A stretch of DNA of 64,000 nt from Wallemia ichthyophaga EXF-994 (taxonomy: Eukaryota > Basidiomycota > Wallemiomycetes > Wallemiales > Wallemiaceae), in contig NW_008806279.1 of assembly GCF_000400465.1 (NCBI RefSeq), positions 372,001-436,000 on the forward strand, in the 5' to 3' direction. The notes beneath the pieces were generated by a model. It did not search any database. It was not told the origin of the DNA and worked only from the letters and a program-made list of their open reading frames with translations. This document shows, piece after piece, positions 22,825-33,333 of the stretch. Positions within the stretch are counted from its first letter, which is position 1. Each line of letters starts with the position of its first letter. Both the position numbers and the translations under genes were made by a program.

Positions 22825-25201
22825 TCAACTAGCATAAGCTAATCCAGGTAACAATGCTTTGCCTGAGTCGCTACCTATTTCTGCGAAATCCGCGAATAAA
22901 TCCATATCCACTATACTCTTCATAACTAGGTATATATGTTCCCCTTTATGACTATCACTGGGTTCACACGACGAGCATAGATCGTAACTACCAGCTAGAT
23001 TTACGCATCTAAACCACTTTCCCATTACTGGTTCCATACACCTATCACAAACCACCTTGTCATGTCTGATTGTCGATAGATACTCGTTAGGTCCAGTGTG
23101 TGTATCACTCCCATCAACTGTTTTACCTGCTGGTAAATGATATAACACCGGTATACTACCTCCCATCCCTCTCAATCCTGGTTCACGTAATTGATAATCC
23201 AATTTGAGGAAAATATGCAATGAATCGTGGAGAACGTACGACATATTCTCGCATTCCGAGCACAGATTATACTCACCAGAGCAGTGCAAACACGCATAAC
23301 GCTCGCCTGTAATGTTGGTATTGCAACCATTACACCGCGTGTGATGGTTAGTTGGAGTAAAATTGTGGGTGACCACACCACTTTCCATACCACGCAACTG
23401 AGTATTTTCAGTCTGGATGGTAGGTGTACCGTTCCTATCGCTATTCCACATGCGTCTTGCGCGCGCTGATACCCTGCAGCTGAGTGAGTAATCTGAATAT
23501 CTACCTTCTCCTCACCCACTGCTGCACTTCATGTAACGATAACGGCAAGGGTATTTTCATCATCACGTGCGTCTCATCATGACCATTCCCATCTGCCGCT
23601 CCGAGACTTTCGCAGTTCTGACACAAATCGTACAGTGCACATACTGCGCAGTGAAATCGTGGTCCAATAATATCGCCCAGACAGTGATGACAGAAAACAT
23701 TCTGGTGTTTACCTATGAAGTGAGTGAGTGGTGACTGTAAAATAAACAATAGCAGCCTACGATTATGCTGTGGAGTGCTTGTCGCTGCTAGAGATCCATT
23801 CGACGCAGCAGCACCAGCAGCTTGCGAGCGTCTCTCCGTCGCGCTCTCTCTTTCAGCCTGTCTCGTCTGTCTCCCCACCACAGTTTGTGGCAATTCAAGA
23901 AAAGCATGTGAGGGGTGTATATCTCCCACACTACTCCAACATCTCCTACAAAGGTTAAGGGATTGACAACTGACGCATTTGAAATTAACTTCTAGCTGTG
24001 TTTTGCATATAGAGCAATCTCTTTCATCACCATAATCTACTTCTATCCAACCCTGATCTGATCTAACACACTCCCTGAAAGCGTGCTTGGGAGTGTTTTC
24101 AATTGCGTGTACTGCACCTGCTCCTTCAATGCAATCCGGACAATATTCACAACTGGATACACCACAAGTTGTGCAGATGTAGCGTAAGTTATCGAGTAAT
24201 TTTCCACAACTGCTGCAAAGAGGAACGTCATTATTGATGAATATTCCATCATTTGATCCAGTAAGCGTATACCTATAAGACCCCTTCCCGTCACGCTCTA
24301 GAGCTAGAGAGACAGACTCAGAATCGAAATTTGATTGATAGTCATCTGACGTAGCTGTAAGAGTATCTGTAGCTGTAGACTCAGATGGTGCTAGCTGTGT
24401 GCCAAATGTAGCCAAAAGTGCTCTTTCAGATTGATCAGCAAACCAACGCACTGCTAAATCACCTCTATCTGGACCATTATTAGAACCATCTGCGATTACA
24501 AGCTTGTTGGAAAGCTCAGTGGAGGTGTTGAGAGAGGGTGTAGACTCTGACGGTTTTAATGGGTTATGAGTGGCTTGAGATGCTGATTCATAGTCATCAT
24601 CAACATCACCATCTTCGTCGCGCTCATTGTGTACCTCTGGTTGCCGTTGCGTCATAGTGTCTGAGATACTATCAATCTTTGTATTGTGGTTGGATGACGA
24701 GGCTAGTGACTTTGGCTGTTTAGAAGCCATCTTCATTGCCTGCTCTTTGTACTTGACGGATAGTTTCGAGAGTGATGAACGCAGTGAGAATGACTTTTTA
24801 GTTGATTTCTCAGAAGAGGATTGAGAGAGTGAAATAGAGCAATTATCAGCATCCTTCACGCCGTAGCTAACCGATTCAGAGGAAGAAGAAGAGTTGTATA
24901 TCGACGTCGCAGCATCAGAGAGTGAAGGGCCATCGTAATCGACGAGGATTTCCAAGTTGAGAGTGATATTATCATCGCAGTCACCACCAAAATACTCCAA
25001 ACACTCATCTAAATCGTTATCGGTTTGTAGCCTAGTGTGGATCCCATCGTCATCGACGTAGACGACGCTAAAAGAGTCACTGGCTAAGGAGAACGCTTGC
25101 TGCAATTTCAAGTTCAAGTTATGGATATTCAATGAAAGTCTATTAACATAAGTAATCTTCTTGTATTTCGCATCGAGACTGCACTTTACAATTACAGCCA
25201 T
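22825..25201 (-). CDS. PB1 domain plus five ZZ zinc fingers, candidate NBR1/p62-like receptor
   Basis: The product is about 760 residues with two introns near 23465-23510 and 23700-23750. A PB1 domain starts at residue 2 (VIVKCSLDAKYKKITY, VVYVDDDGIHTRLQTDNDLD). A Ser-rich linker follows, then ZZ-type fingers: CSSCGKLLDNLRYICTTC, CSICKTQLEVNFKCVSC, CHHCLGDIIGPRFHCAVC, CNGCNTNITGERYACLHC and CDRCMEPVMGKWFRC. The fifth lacks the second cysteine of its middle pair. PB1 plus ZZ is the architecture of the selective-autophagy receptors p62 and Nbr1. LIR-like motifs with acidic flanks are present (WIEV; FAEI near the C-terminus). No NBR1 FW domain or UBA domain is seen, so the receptor role is an inference. 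The gene starts on top of the J-protein start codon. Confidence 0.88.
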
Positions 25202-25202
25202 G
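25199..25202. promoter_or_regulatory. overlapping divergent start codons (PB1-ZZ gene and J-protein gene)
   Basis: The minus-strand ATG occupies 25199-25201 and the plus-strand ATG occupies 25200-25202, together inside the palindrome CCATGG. Both proteins begin their conserved domains within a few residues of these codons, so neither start can easily move inward. No other ATG lies upstream in the J-protein frame before a stop; the longer frame begins only with TTG. Confidence 0.8.
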
Positions 25203-25892
25203 GCCGATCCATTTCAAGTGCTTGAGTTGCCAAAGACAGCATCACAAGGTGAAATTAGGAAGCAGTATTTAAAGCTAGCCAGGCAGCATCATCCAGATAA
25301 AGTACATGACTCACAGAAACCCCAAGCAGAGGAGTCATTCAGGCAGATCAGTGTGGCATATGAAACTCTAACGCAACCACCTTCAGAAAGATCCTCTAGC
25401 TCACACTCACAAGCATACGCTGATCCTTTCTCCATGTTCGATCAGCTATTCGCCCAAATGAGATCATCTTCTGGTTTCTTCAACGATCCTTTCTTTGGCG
25501 GTGATAGTATGGGCGGAGATTCGTTCTTCGCTGATCCTTTCACTGCTCCCTCCCACAGAAGACGCGACCCATTTGCAGATATGATGGGTGGCGGTGGTTT
25601 CATGGGCATGGGCATGGGCGGGATGGGTATGCCATCCATGATGTCACCAGGAGGAATGGGAATGGGTAGATCAGCAGGCAGATCAATCTCAACAACCGTC
25701 GTAAATGGAAGGAAAGAAACGCGCGAGACTAACACAAACAGTGACGGGTCGTCGACAACGACTATAACTACACCTGAGGGTTCATACCAAACAACACAGC
25801 AAGCGCAGCTTCCACAGCAATCAAGCTCAAGCTCTACCAATTCAAGGCAATTCAACGCCTTGCCAAGCGCGTATAACAGTTATTGGATGTAG
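25200..25892 (+). CDS. class B J-domain protein, DNAJB6-like
   Basis: The single-exon frame gives 230 residues. The J-domain opens at once (MADPFQVLELPKTASQGEIR, KQYLKLARQHHPDKV). The HPD motif that stimulates Hsp70 ATPase is intact. A Phe/Gly/Met/Asp-rich region follows (DPFSMFDQLFAQMRSS, FFNDPFFGG, then a Met/Gly run). The C-terminal block SISTTVVNGRKETRETNT resembles the DNAJB6/MLF-type sequence. Such proteins hold aggregation-prone clients. A Ser/Gln-rich tail ends it. It shares its start site with the PB1-ZZ gene, which would be a sensible proteostasis pairing, though that is an inference. Confidence 0.93.
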   Translation: MADPFQVLELPKTASQGEIRKQYLKLARQHHPDKVHDSQKPQAEESFRQISVAYETLTQPPSERSSSSHSQAYADPFSMFDQLFAQMRSSSGFFNDPFFGGDSMGGDSFFADPFTAPSHRRRDPFADMMGGGGFMGMGMGGMGMPSMMSPGGMGMGRSAGRSISTTVVNGRKETRETNTNSDGSSTTTITTPEGSYQTTQQAQLPQQSSSSSTNSRQFNALPSAYNSYWM

Positions 25893-25990
25893 AATAGTGG
25901 TTGTTGATACTTGTACACTGATTATATAAACATTATTGCTCTATTTATTGGGTGGTTTGTTGCTGTTACTGCTACTATTCACTACAACTA

Positions 25991-26258
25991 CTACTGCTGC
26001 TGCTCGTCCATAATCACACTCCATACTGAGGCCTTGTACAGCGTCAACACTAAACCCATCTTCTGCTCTAAATGGCGCAGCTGGAGCAGTAGCTGCTCAT
26101 TTGGATTCTGGCTGAGCTCCTTACACACGTGATTGAACTGAGATTTGTGAGCGTGGCAGTGCTGCTAGAAAACTACCGACCCTCTTCATCGTTTGAGCTA
26201 TCTGCGTATATTCCATTAACACCGCATTCTCCAATTCGCTGACATTATTCTCATCCAT
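25991..26258 (-). CDS. DAD3: DASH/Dam1 complex subunit Dad3
   Basis: Two exons give 74 residues. Exon 1 encodes MDENNVSELENAVLMEYTQI and AQTMKR. A 43-nt intron (GTCGGT...CTCAG) joins to FNHVCKELSQNP, then LLLQLRHLEQKMGLVLTLYK and ASVWSVIM. The block L-x2-LE-x-K-x2-LV-x-TL-x-KASV is diagnostic of Dad3. The DASH complex forms rings on microtubules and couples kinetochores to them in fungi. The gene is too short and too divided to appear in a long-ORF scan. It is divergent from SNF8 with 64 nt between ATGs. Confidence 0.86.
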
Positions 26259-26322
26259 CCTCGCCGTCGATATTCTAGTGTGTGGCTAGTTGAAACGCGA
26301 CGGCGAGGTACACGCGCTATAA
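26259..26322. promoter_or_regulatory. 64-nt head-to-head spacer, DAD3 / SNF8
   Basis: The start codons of DAD3 and SNF8 are 64 nt apart. The spacer is short and GC-mixed (GAAACGCGACGGCGAGGTA) with no evident TATA box. Confidence 0.45.
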
Positions 26323-27081
26323 ATGTCTCGACGGAATAACAAAGGCATTGGATCATTGCACCAGCAGCATCACCAAAACAACGACGCTTATCGCAGTCTC
26401 GGGAACAGTATAAATGCGCAACAACTACAATCGATACATCATCAAATATCCACTTTCAAACAATATCTCACTGATTTCTCAAAAAACCATCGCAAAGACA
26501 TTGAAAGCAATGTTCAATTCAGAAACCGTTTCACTGAAATGTGCTCAACTATCGACGTTGATCCACTCAATATCAGTAGAGGCAGTCTATTCAGTAATTT
26601 GACTGGTTTCTCTGATTTCTACTTATCTCTCGCTGTACAACTCGTTGATATGTGCGTATCTACCGCAACACTCACAGGTGGTCTAGTCAGAGTTGAAGAT
26701 ATTCTCAACGCTCTCTCCCTCAAGCGAAAAACCCAAATCACACTAAGTGACCTACAGAAGTCTATTAAGGTATTGGCACCTCTGCATGATAATCGACATC
26801 AGTATGAGATCATACCTGTTAATCAAATCCTATACATGCGCTCACAACCTAAAGAACTCAATAACGACATGCTATCACTACTCTCACTCGCACATTCTAA
26901 TCATGGTTGGATCGATCAATCCCTTGTCCAAAATGCTCAGTCGTGGACTGTCGAGAGAGTCAGAAATTCCCTTAGACAGGCTGTGATGGATGATGGTATT
27001 CTTTGGATAGATAACCAAGCTCCTCAATCTAGATATTACTTTCCCTCTCTTTTTCAAGACATTGTTCAATCTCTTGTATAA
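26323..27081 (+). CDS. SNF8: ESCRT-II subunit Vps22/Snf8
   Basis: The intronless frame gives 252 residues, the normal size. Conserved parts include MSRRNNKGIGSL, QQLQSIHHQISTFKQYLTDF, the FTEMCSTIDVDPL block and two winged-helix repeats. The DPL motif is followed by SRGSLFSNLTGFSDFYLSLA where the family usually has a tryptophan after Gly. The product forms the stem of the ESCRT-II Y-shaped complex with Vps36 and two Vps25 and sorts ubiquitinated cargo into multivesicular bodies. Its stop lies 17 nt from the stop of the convergent TBCD gene. Confidence 0.95.
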   Translation: MSRRNNKGIGSLHQQHHQNNDAYRSLGNSINAQQLQSIHHQISTFKQYLTDFSKNHRKDIESNVQFRNRFTEMCSTIDVDPLNISRGSLFSNLTGFSDFYLSLAVQLVDMCVSTATLTGGLVRVEDILNALSLKRKTQITLSDLQKSIKVLAPLHDNRHQYEIIPVNQILYMRSQPKELNNDMLSLLSLAHSNHGWIDQSLVQNAQSWTVERVRNSLRQAVMDDGILWIDNQAPQSRYYFPSLFQDIVQSLV

Positions 27082-27098
27082 TTTCACCCTTGCATGCT

Positions 27099-30000
27099 TT
27101 ACAAATAAACTTCCGATGCTATTATTCTTGTTATTGATTTACTCAGCCAGTCTGTATCCATCAGCCATTCCAACTGCTTATCCGAGGAGGTTGCATAAGT
27201 CTGCGCCTGGATGTAGACCTCTTCTGCCGTTGTCGCACGTATACGCGGTAACGGATGTAAAAGGTACTGTCTCAGTGTTTGATGAGCTTCTGAATAGCCA
27301 AATTTGTAGTATAACACCGTTGCAATCTTCATACCAACCGTGATCCGAGAGATTACTTTTGATTTCTGGCAGTATTTCTCGTTGAACGTGACGAGCTGCT
27401 TAAAATGATCCTCTTTTTCAAATGCGCTCTCATCCGCAACGTTAAAAAGTATGTTGGCCAATCCAGTAAAGAAGCTAGTCTTGGTATTCGTTCCTGCCAG
27501 CTTCTGACACCGTACCATTACATCATCCAGCAGCTCCTCAGATATACGCAGAACAGCTTTACGAGAGTTATAAACCGATACTTCATTCTTGCTGATAATT
27601 GCCAAAGCTAGTCCCATCAATATTCCATCTCTTACTGGCTCGCATTTCTCGTAAAGAGGTACCACGTTTTCGTATATTTTGTTGGACGAGTACACATCCT
27701 CAGTCATTTGCTTAGTGTCCTCGATAAAGTGCTCAAGTGGTGTTGCCAGTGACTGAGTGGTGAATGGTAATATCTTCTCCAGCTCATCAAGCGCAATCCA
27801 TCTGCTTGTGTAGATGTTATCGAGACTAACGCCTACCAGTCGACTGATTACCATCTCTACAAATCTAGACGAGTAATGCGCTCCAATGCACATTCCTAGC
27901 CCTTTTGCGCACGATTGACGCACCCACGCACCCACGTCTCCTCTTTGATCAATTGCATAATCCCACAGCCCATTGTAAAAATTATGTAAGACAGTTTCCT
28001 TCTGTGCATCATCGTCGAGCGATGAGAAGACTTTTGACAAAGACTCGTAAGCGTTCACCCGACATTCCACAACAACCTTAGCTTTACAGATACGCAGTAA
28101 GCATTCGAGAGCTTCCGTGCGCACTCCAACATTCGAGTAATGAATATGGCCTAATGCCAGAGGTATTGATTGCTGATGTGCCTCTTCAGCGGTGTCAAAG
28201 TCGCTTATCATTTTGACTATTACTCTATCACAGTCGCAATTCTTGCTTAGTTTTCCGAGCGCATTTGAGGATGCGAATCTTACTACTTCAGACTTATGCG
28301 TCATACCTGCGCTAATAATTTTCAGAGCTATGTCTTGGTGTTTGGGAGCATTGGTGGTATTCGAAACTGCTCCTATTACATTATTGCACACCTCTAACAC
28401 TGGACTAAATCGGGGTGTTTGCAATGCCCAAAGCTGTACTTGCTTGAGTTGGCCGAAAACCTACATCGGGTTGCTTCAGAATCAGTTTTAAATAATACTC
28501 AACAAACTCACCCGATCATGGAGCTCATTTGCGCAAGGTAGAGCAGAAGCAAGTTGGTAGAGTGTGGCAAGACTTCCATGCAATAGGATTGGATCGTTGG
28601 TAGATATGCGCGGTGTCTTGATTTCAATTAAGTAATCAAAGACTGACTTTGAAGGCTAACTCACAAGCTTATTCACTACTTCGTCAACGAGATAAACGTG
28701 TTTCTCACACACCCTGCCCATAAATTTGGATGAGAGCTTGCGCATGTCAAAATCCCAATGTGTAAGCACATTACTGGCGACGAATGGTATGATTGAATTG
28801 CGATAAAAGTCATACCTTCGAGAGGATTAGCTGGATGCTAAGATAGTACGCAGTACCCACTCGCATACTTCTACGGCAGCATCAAGGAAAGCGGTACGGC
28901 GCACGCCAACAACGAAGAAATCGACAGCGCGCAAAACATCGATACCATATTTTACGAGGTTCTATCAAGTACAAGTGAGCGTCTGCACCCACGTAAAACA
29001 GATACTCACTGTCCTGCCGACTAATTCTTGAAATGCCGCACTAGCAGCTCTGCGTATATGAACCTCACGATCGAACAAAGCTTTCTGAATGAGATTAACA
29101 CTAACCGTGTCAATGATACTGGCCAGATGTTGTGGTGCTACGCTTCGCGCCATTGCCCAGAAAAGGTATGCAGCAGCATCGCGCGAATTGCTACCTACCG
29201 ACGCCGCACCTTTCTTTAAATCAAAATGCAGACTTGCGACAGCAGCTGGAATCAGATTAGGAATGAAGTACGGCGGTACGATGCCATTTCGAACGCATTC
29301 AGCTAGTGCAAGCGTGGTTCCATGCCACGTGTTCTCGGATACCTGCGCATAATCACATGTAGCAAAAGCCTCGGTTGTCGCATCCTCCACATCAGTCCCA
29401 TACGCGTATAGAGACAGAATTGCTTCGAGAATATCGCGCCTGCCTCCCTCATCAAGCTTGCCAGCTAGCCGCGAGAGATGTTTGGCTGCTGACCAGCGTA
29501 CTATTGTATCACTATCACTGAGATAGTCTAGAAGCTGTCCAATAGTATCTTCGACTCTGTCGATATTTGTGCTGAGCTTGTTGGAAACTCTTGCTGTTAA
29601 CTTGACGTGGTACTTGCGTAGGAGAGGGTTTAAGCTACTTTTATCGACTGTGCGCGATAAAGCTACTTCTATTGGTGACTGGAGCTCCGCCACTGTAGCG
29701 CCTTGACTGACTTTGAGGATCTCGCAAAAGAATTGGAGGATTGAAGGTGCCTTGTAAAGGCGTTAGAGGGTATAATTGCGAGTATCTACACCTACGATAA
29801 AAGCATTCTTTTCGTGTGAGCTGAGTTGATCTGAGCACCAACCAACGAAACCGGAGAGGTAAGGTTTCATGTCCTGTCTGAGGGAGTATTGAGTAAAAGC
29901 AAGTCATAGCTGTTGGAAAGACGGACCTCATGAATGCCCTGCTAAGTACGAGAACAGCTCCCTCACGCTCCTTTCCTGGGTAGAAGAAGTACTCTGTGCA

Positions 30001-30580
30001 CAACCCTTGCAACTGAGCAGCGACATCCTCGCCTGGAAGTATCTTGCCAAGATCAAAAGGTATTTTGATAGCAATAGAAAGCCACAAAAGCACAACGTAT
30101 CTAAATTCCCAAGTCACAGTTTGAGTAAAGGATCGTGAAGCGTTGATAACCAAAACCAAGTCTGGTATGGAATGAGGGAAGAACCTGCTAATAACCTTGT
30201 AACCTCTAGTTTTGCAAAATGTGTATATAAGTCTCGACAGCGTATTCTTTGCGCTATCGCTGTGCTGATGAGATAACGATATCGATAGTGCGCTGATAGC
30301 GGGAGAAAGCATCCGATCTAAGTAAGGATCGAGCAGATAGCTTTGTTCCTGGTATATTTCTAGCTGTGTCCACCGTAAGCTCTCGCTCACGGGATGGCAA
30401 AACACGAACAATCAAACCAATTTGATAGACAGCGGAATCTTTGGCGCGTAGATCGACAACGCCTTCATCTAGTACTGTACTTAAATACCTGTTATAGTCC
30501 TGGAGATGATTGAACGTCGACAGCAGCTCATCTTCATCCATCTCAATTCGATCTCCTCGCTGTTGCACCACAACCGCCAT
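27099..30580 (-). CDS. tubulin-folding cofactor D (TBCD / Cin1 / Alp1)
   Basis: This is a large HEAT-repeat chaperone that captures beta-tubulin and assembles the alpha/beta dimer with cofactors C and E. Six or more introns are inferred; the first sits after QIGLI at about 30365-30413 and joins LEIYQEQSYLLDPYLDRM. Family blocks are LDPYLDRMLSPAISAL, FRYVVLLWLSIAIKIPFDLG, KEREGAVLVLSRAFMRS, DTIVRWSAAKHLSRLAGKL, NTWHGTTLALAECVRNGI and RRAASAAFQELVGR. The C-terminal exon runs from 28424 to 27099. The product is about 1,070 residues. The start MAVVVQQRGDRIEMDEDE is only 8 nt from the divergent oxygenase start. Confidence 0.92.
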
Positions 30581-30588
30581 CTACTCAA
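30581..30588. promoter_or_regulatory. 8-nt head-to-head spacer, TBCD / oxygenase
   Basis: The two start codons are separated by CTACTCAA only. Each gene's 5' leader and promoter must overlap the other gene's coding sequence. Confidence 0.6.
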
Positions 30589-31750
30589 ATGATACCAATA
30601 ATAGACTTACACAATAAATCCCAAGAGGAATCAATAAAAGCCGCAGATGGCTTATCTACATATGGCGTTTTATTCGTCAGAGTCCCAAAGAGCGATAATC
30701 TCGAGACATTCACAGACATGATGGAGGACTACTTTGACCAGCCTATCGATAAGCTCAAAGCGGATGAGAGGCCTGAGCACAGCTATCAAGTTGGATGTAC
30801 TGTCGGTATTGAAAAGGCTAAATGCTTTTCGGTGCGTCATTCGTCCTTTTAAATTCTATGGCGGTGCTCAGTTATCCTTAGACACACGATGCTTACTGTG
30901 TCTCCGTTATCAATTCTCTCGAGGAGAGCGAGAGACCGACACCTGTGGAAGCAAACGGCGACGGCAGTGATTTGAAATGTCGTTTCTTCCATAGAATGTC
31001 GACGCCAGATCCCAACACCCAATACGCAACTGATATGCTCCAGAACATCACTCCCGCTGACTTCAAAGGCAGGAACTGGGAGGGTGTGATGAACGATACT
31101 GGAAAGGTGTTTCTCAACGCAATAGAGCACCTCTCCATTCTTTTGGCTCAAGGACTAGGTTTGCCACCTGACACGTTCGTAGATTCGGCCAAGTACGGCA
31201 ATCACTTACTTGCGCCAACTGGTTCTGATCTCAGTAAGTATGGCTACCTCAACTCAGTCCTGGCCGGGTTCCATGTGGGTGTGGCACTCTCTCTCAACTC
31301 GACTAACCTTCGCAGACGGATTTGAACTTTCTCACTATACACGGAAAATCTAGATTCTCGGGTTTGAGTATCTGGGCGCGCAACACGGGCAAGAAAATCC
31401 CAGTGTCTATACCAGACGGCTGTTACCTCGTCCAAGCAGGTAAACAACTAGAACATTACACTGGCGGGAAGATTTTGGCCGGATTCCATGAGGTGGGTTT
31501 GGTTGTTTTGCATGTTATGCGCTAATTTCAAACTTAGGTTGTTGTTAATGACAAGACAATCAGTCAGATTGAGAATCACATGCAGCAACATCCAGCTCGG
31601 CCATTGATTCGCGTTTCAAGCACATTTTTCTACCATCTCTCTTCTTCGCTTCCTTTGCCCGAGCACCTGCCAAAGTATCCCGCTATGAATGTCGGCGATT
31701 TAGTCATGAATGAACTCAAGTCGATTGGGCTAAGCGAGGATGCCAAATGA
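30589..31750 (+). CDS. 2-oxoglutarate/Fe(II) oxygenase, isopenicillin-N-synthase-like
   Basis: Four exons give about 340 residues. The N-terminal motif IPIIDLH and a GVLFVRV strand match the DIOX_N region of the family. Splicing at about 31275-31313 creates the iron motif: FH joined to TDLNFLTIHGKSRFSGL gives H-x-D. A second histidine follows in AGFHEVVV, and RVS after PLI supplies the 2OG-binding Arg-x-Ser. All cofactor residues are therefore present. The block VPDGCYL-type (SIPDGCYLVQAGKQLEHYTG) is shared with a conserved but poorly characterised fungal and bacterial branch. Substrate is unknown. The neighbour genes give no pathway clue. Confidence 0.88.
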
Positions 31751-33333
31751 GGCTGTGTTGTAATATACTAATGACTACTAAGGATTAATCATTTCCTTTA
31801 ACTGTCTGTGTTTGTTAACGTCATGAGGGTTTCTTTGAGCAGAGATGAAATAATTGGGCGTCTTATCCTGTCAAGCACACTTTCACTGATAGTGTCTTGA
31901 TCCCTGCTCTATTGGAATTTGTTCCTAGCTTCCTTTATGTGGAAGGACTTGTTCAATTGTCAACTAAGAATCCTCTCTATTCAAAGCCGAGTGCGTCATA
32001 GCACCGAGACTGCAGCTTTCATGGGTAATAATGTTATGATTTTTAGTTGCTGGTTGCGCAAACAGGGCGGGGGTATTCCTGATGACTAATGTTATGCAGT
32101 GCTCTGTAATTGTCTGACTGTATTTTGCATGTTGCAGAGAGAGTGATTTGGGACTTAAAATTAAGGTTTCATACTATCGTGATTTCTGTGGTACCAACGC
32201 ACACTTATTTAACCCTCTACTCTAATTATATGACTTTTCGAAATTCACCTGGTTAGGCTAAACCCTGATTCAAAGTTAAACTGACCCCCACTTTTTAGTA
32301 CATCAATAGCTTTCGATAGGTACGTGATAAATTGAAGTGGCCACATATTTTCCTGGAGTCAGCATCTAGTCTTGGAGACGCTAAGTGTCGGAAAACGCAA
32401 GTTAAACGGATGAACACTTAAAATTTTCCGAATCTTGTGGTCTTTATAAGTCAAAAGATTTTATAGCAATCAATCAAGTACATTAGATACTCTATATCTA
32501 TCCTATAGCGTGCCTCAGATCGATGTCGGATCGCTACTTCCAAACCTTTTGTAGGACGAAATTTGAGCCCCAGGGATATCATTTGAGCTTACATTTCCTC
32601 GAATTGTCCACGAGTATCGTCAGAGCCTTTTTATTTGGAGAATTCAAAAAGTCATATATCGGCCATCTGAGATCTGATCACTGCCCTCTGGAGATTCCAA
32701 GACCGCGGATTTTAGGTGGATGAATAAAATAAAAGTACATCAGAATGCTTGATTTTATATGAAGATACGGTGCTAATTTATTTCCCAGAATGTCATTTGT
32801 GACATCGCCTCCCACTTTCTTTACCGTTTACAGGGCCAGGTGAACAGGTCCAATTCAGTGAAGTGCTGTATATCGCTTTTGCTCATCGAATTCACTGTCA
32901 ATGTACTAGATAAAGCACTCAAACCACCCTTCTATGTCAAAGACCCAACTAACGTCATCAAAGATATCATTTAGTATGACTTTGAGTGATTTAGAGGCCG
33001 GAGAAGGTGATTGATATGCTCTAGGGGGTATAAGATTGTCACAGCTGTTTATATATGCCTTCCTCTTGTCATTAAAATCATTTTCGATCCTGTGACTGAG
33101 GGAAAAGATGAAAATAGGGCTGAGCGAAAGACAAACTTAGCATAGAGAAAGCGCAGCAAACAATGAGAGAGGAAGCACTCAGTTTGCGTGCACCAACTTA
33201 CATCAACAGCCAAGACACGAAAATCATGCGTGGGTGATGGCTCAGGACGAACGTGACAGGATTAAAGAAAGCGAAGAAACGGGAAAAGCGAGGATAGTGA
33301 AAAAATCGGAGAAAATGCATCCAAACGATATAT
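31751..33333. other. 1.58-kb gene-free gap holding repeat copy A
   Basis: No gene with family support is seen. A frame at 32523-32723 exists but has no recognisable product. Most of the gap is the diverged repeat described separately. The flanks are the 3' region of the oxygenase gene and the 3' region of the AspRS gene. Confidence 0.6.
31985..32950 (+). repeat. diverged dispersed repeat, copy A (about 1 kb)
   Basis: This copy is collinear and in the same orientation with 55775-56740, at an offset of about 23.79-23.80 kb. Shared words include a perfect 20-mer (GCTCTGTAATTGTCTGACTG at 32101 and 55896), GTCGGAAAACG at 32397 and 56184, and CTTTTTATTTGGAGAATTC at 32627 and 56426. Matches to ACTGCC and AAACCACC blocks continue to the right end. 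Ends are approximate. No terminal inverted repeats or long frame conserved between copies were recognised. It could be a decayed transposon or solo LTR. Confidence 0.72.

Noticed and set aside
32523-32723. 66-residue frame inside repeat copy A
   Set aside because: Only a short part (around RSDHC) is shared in frame with copy B; the rest is broken, so it is treated as part of the repeat.
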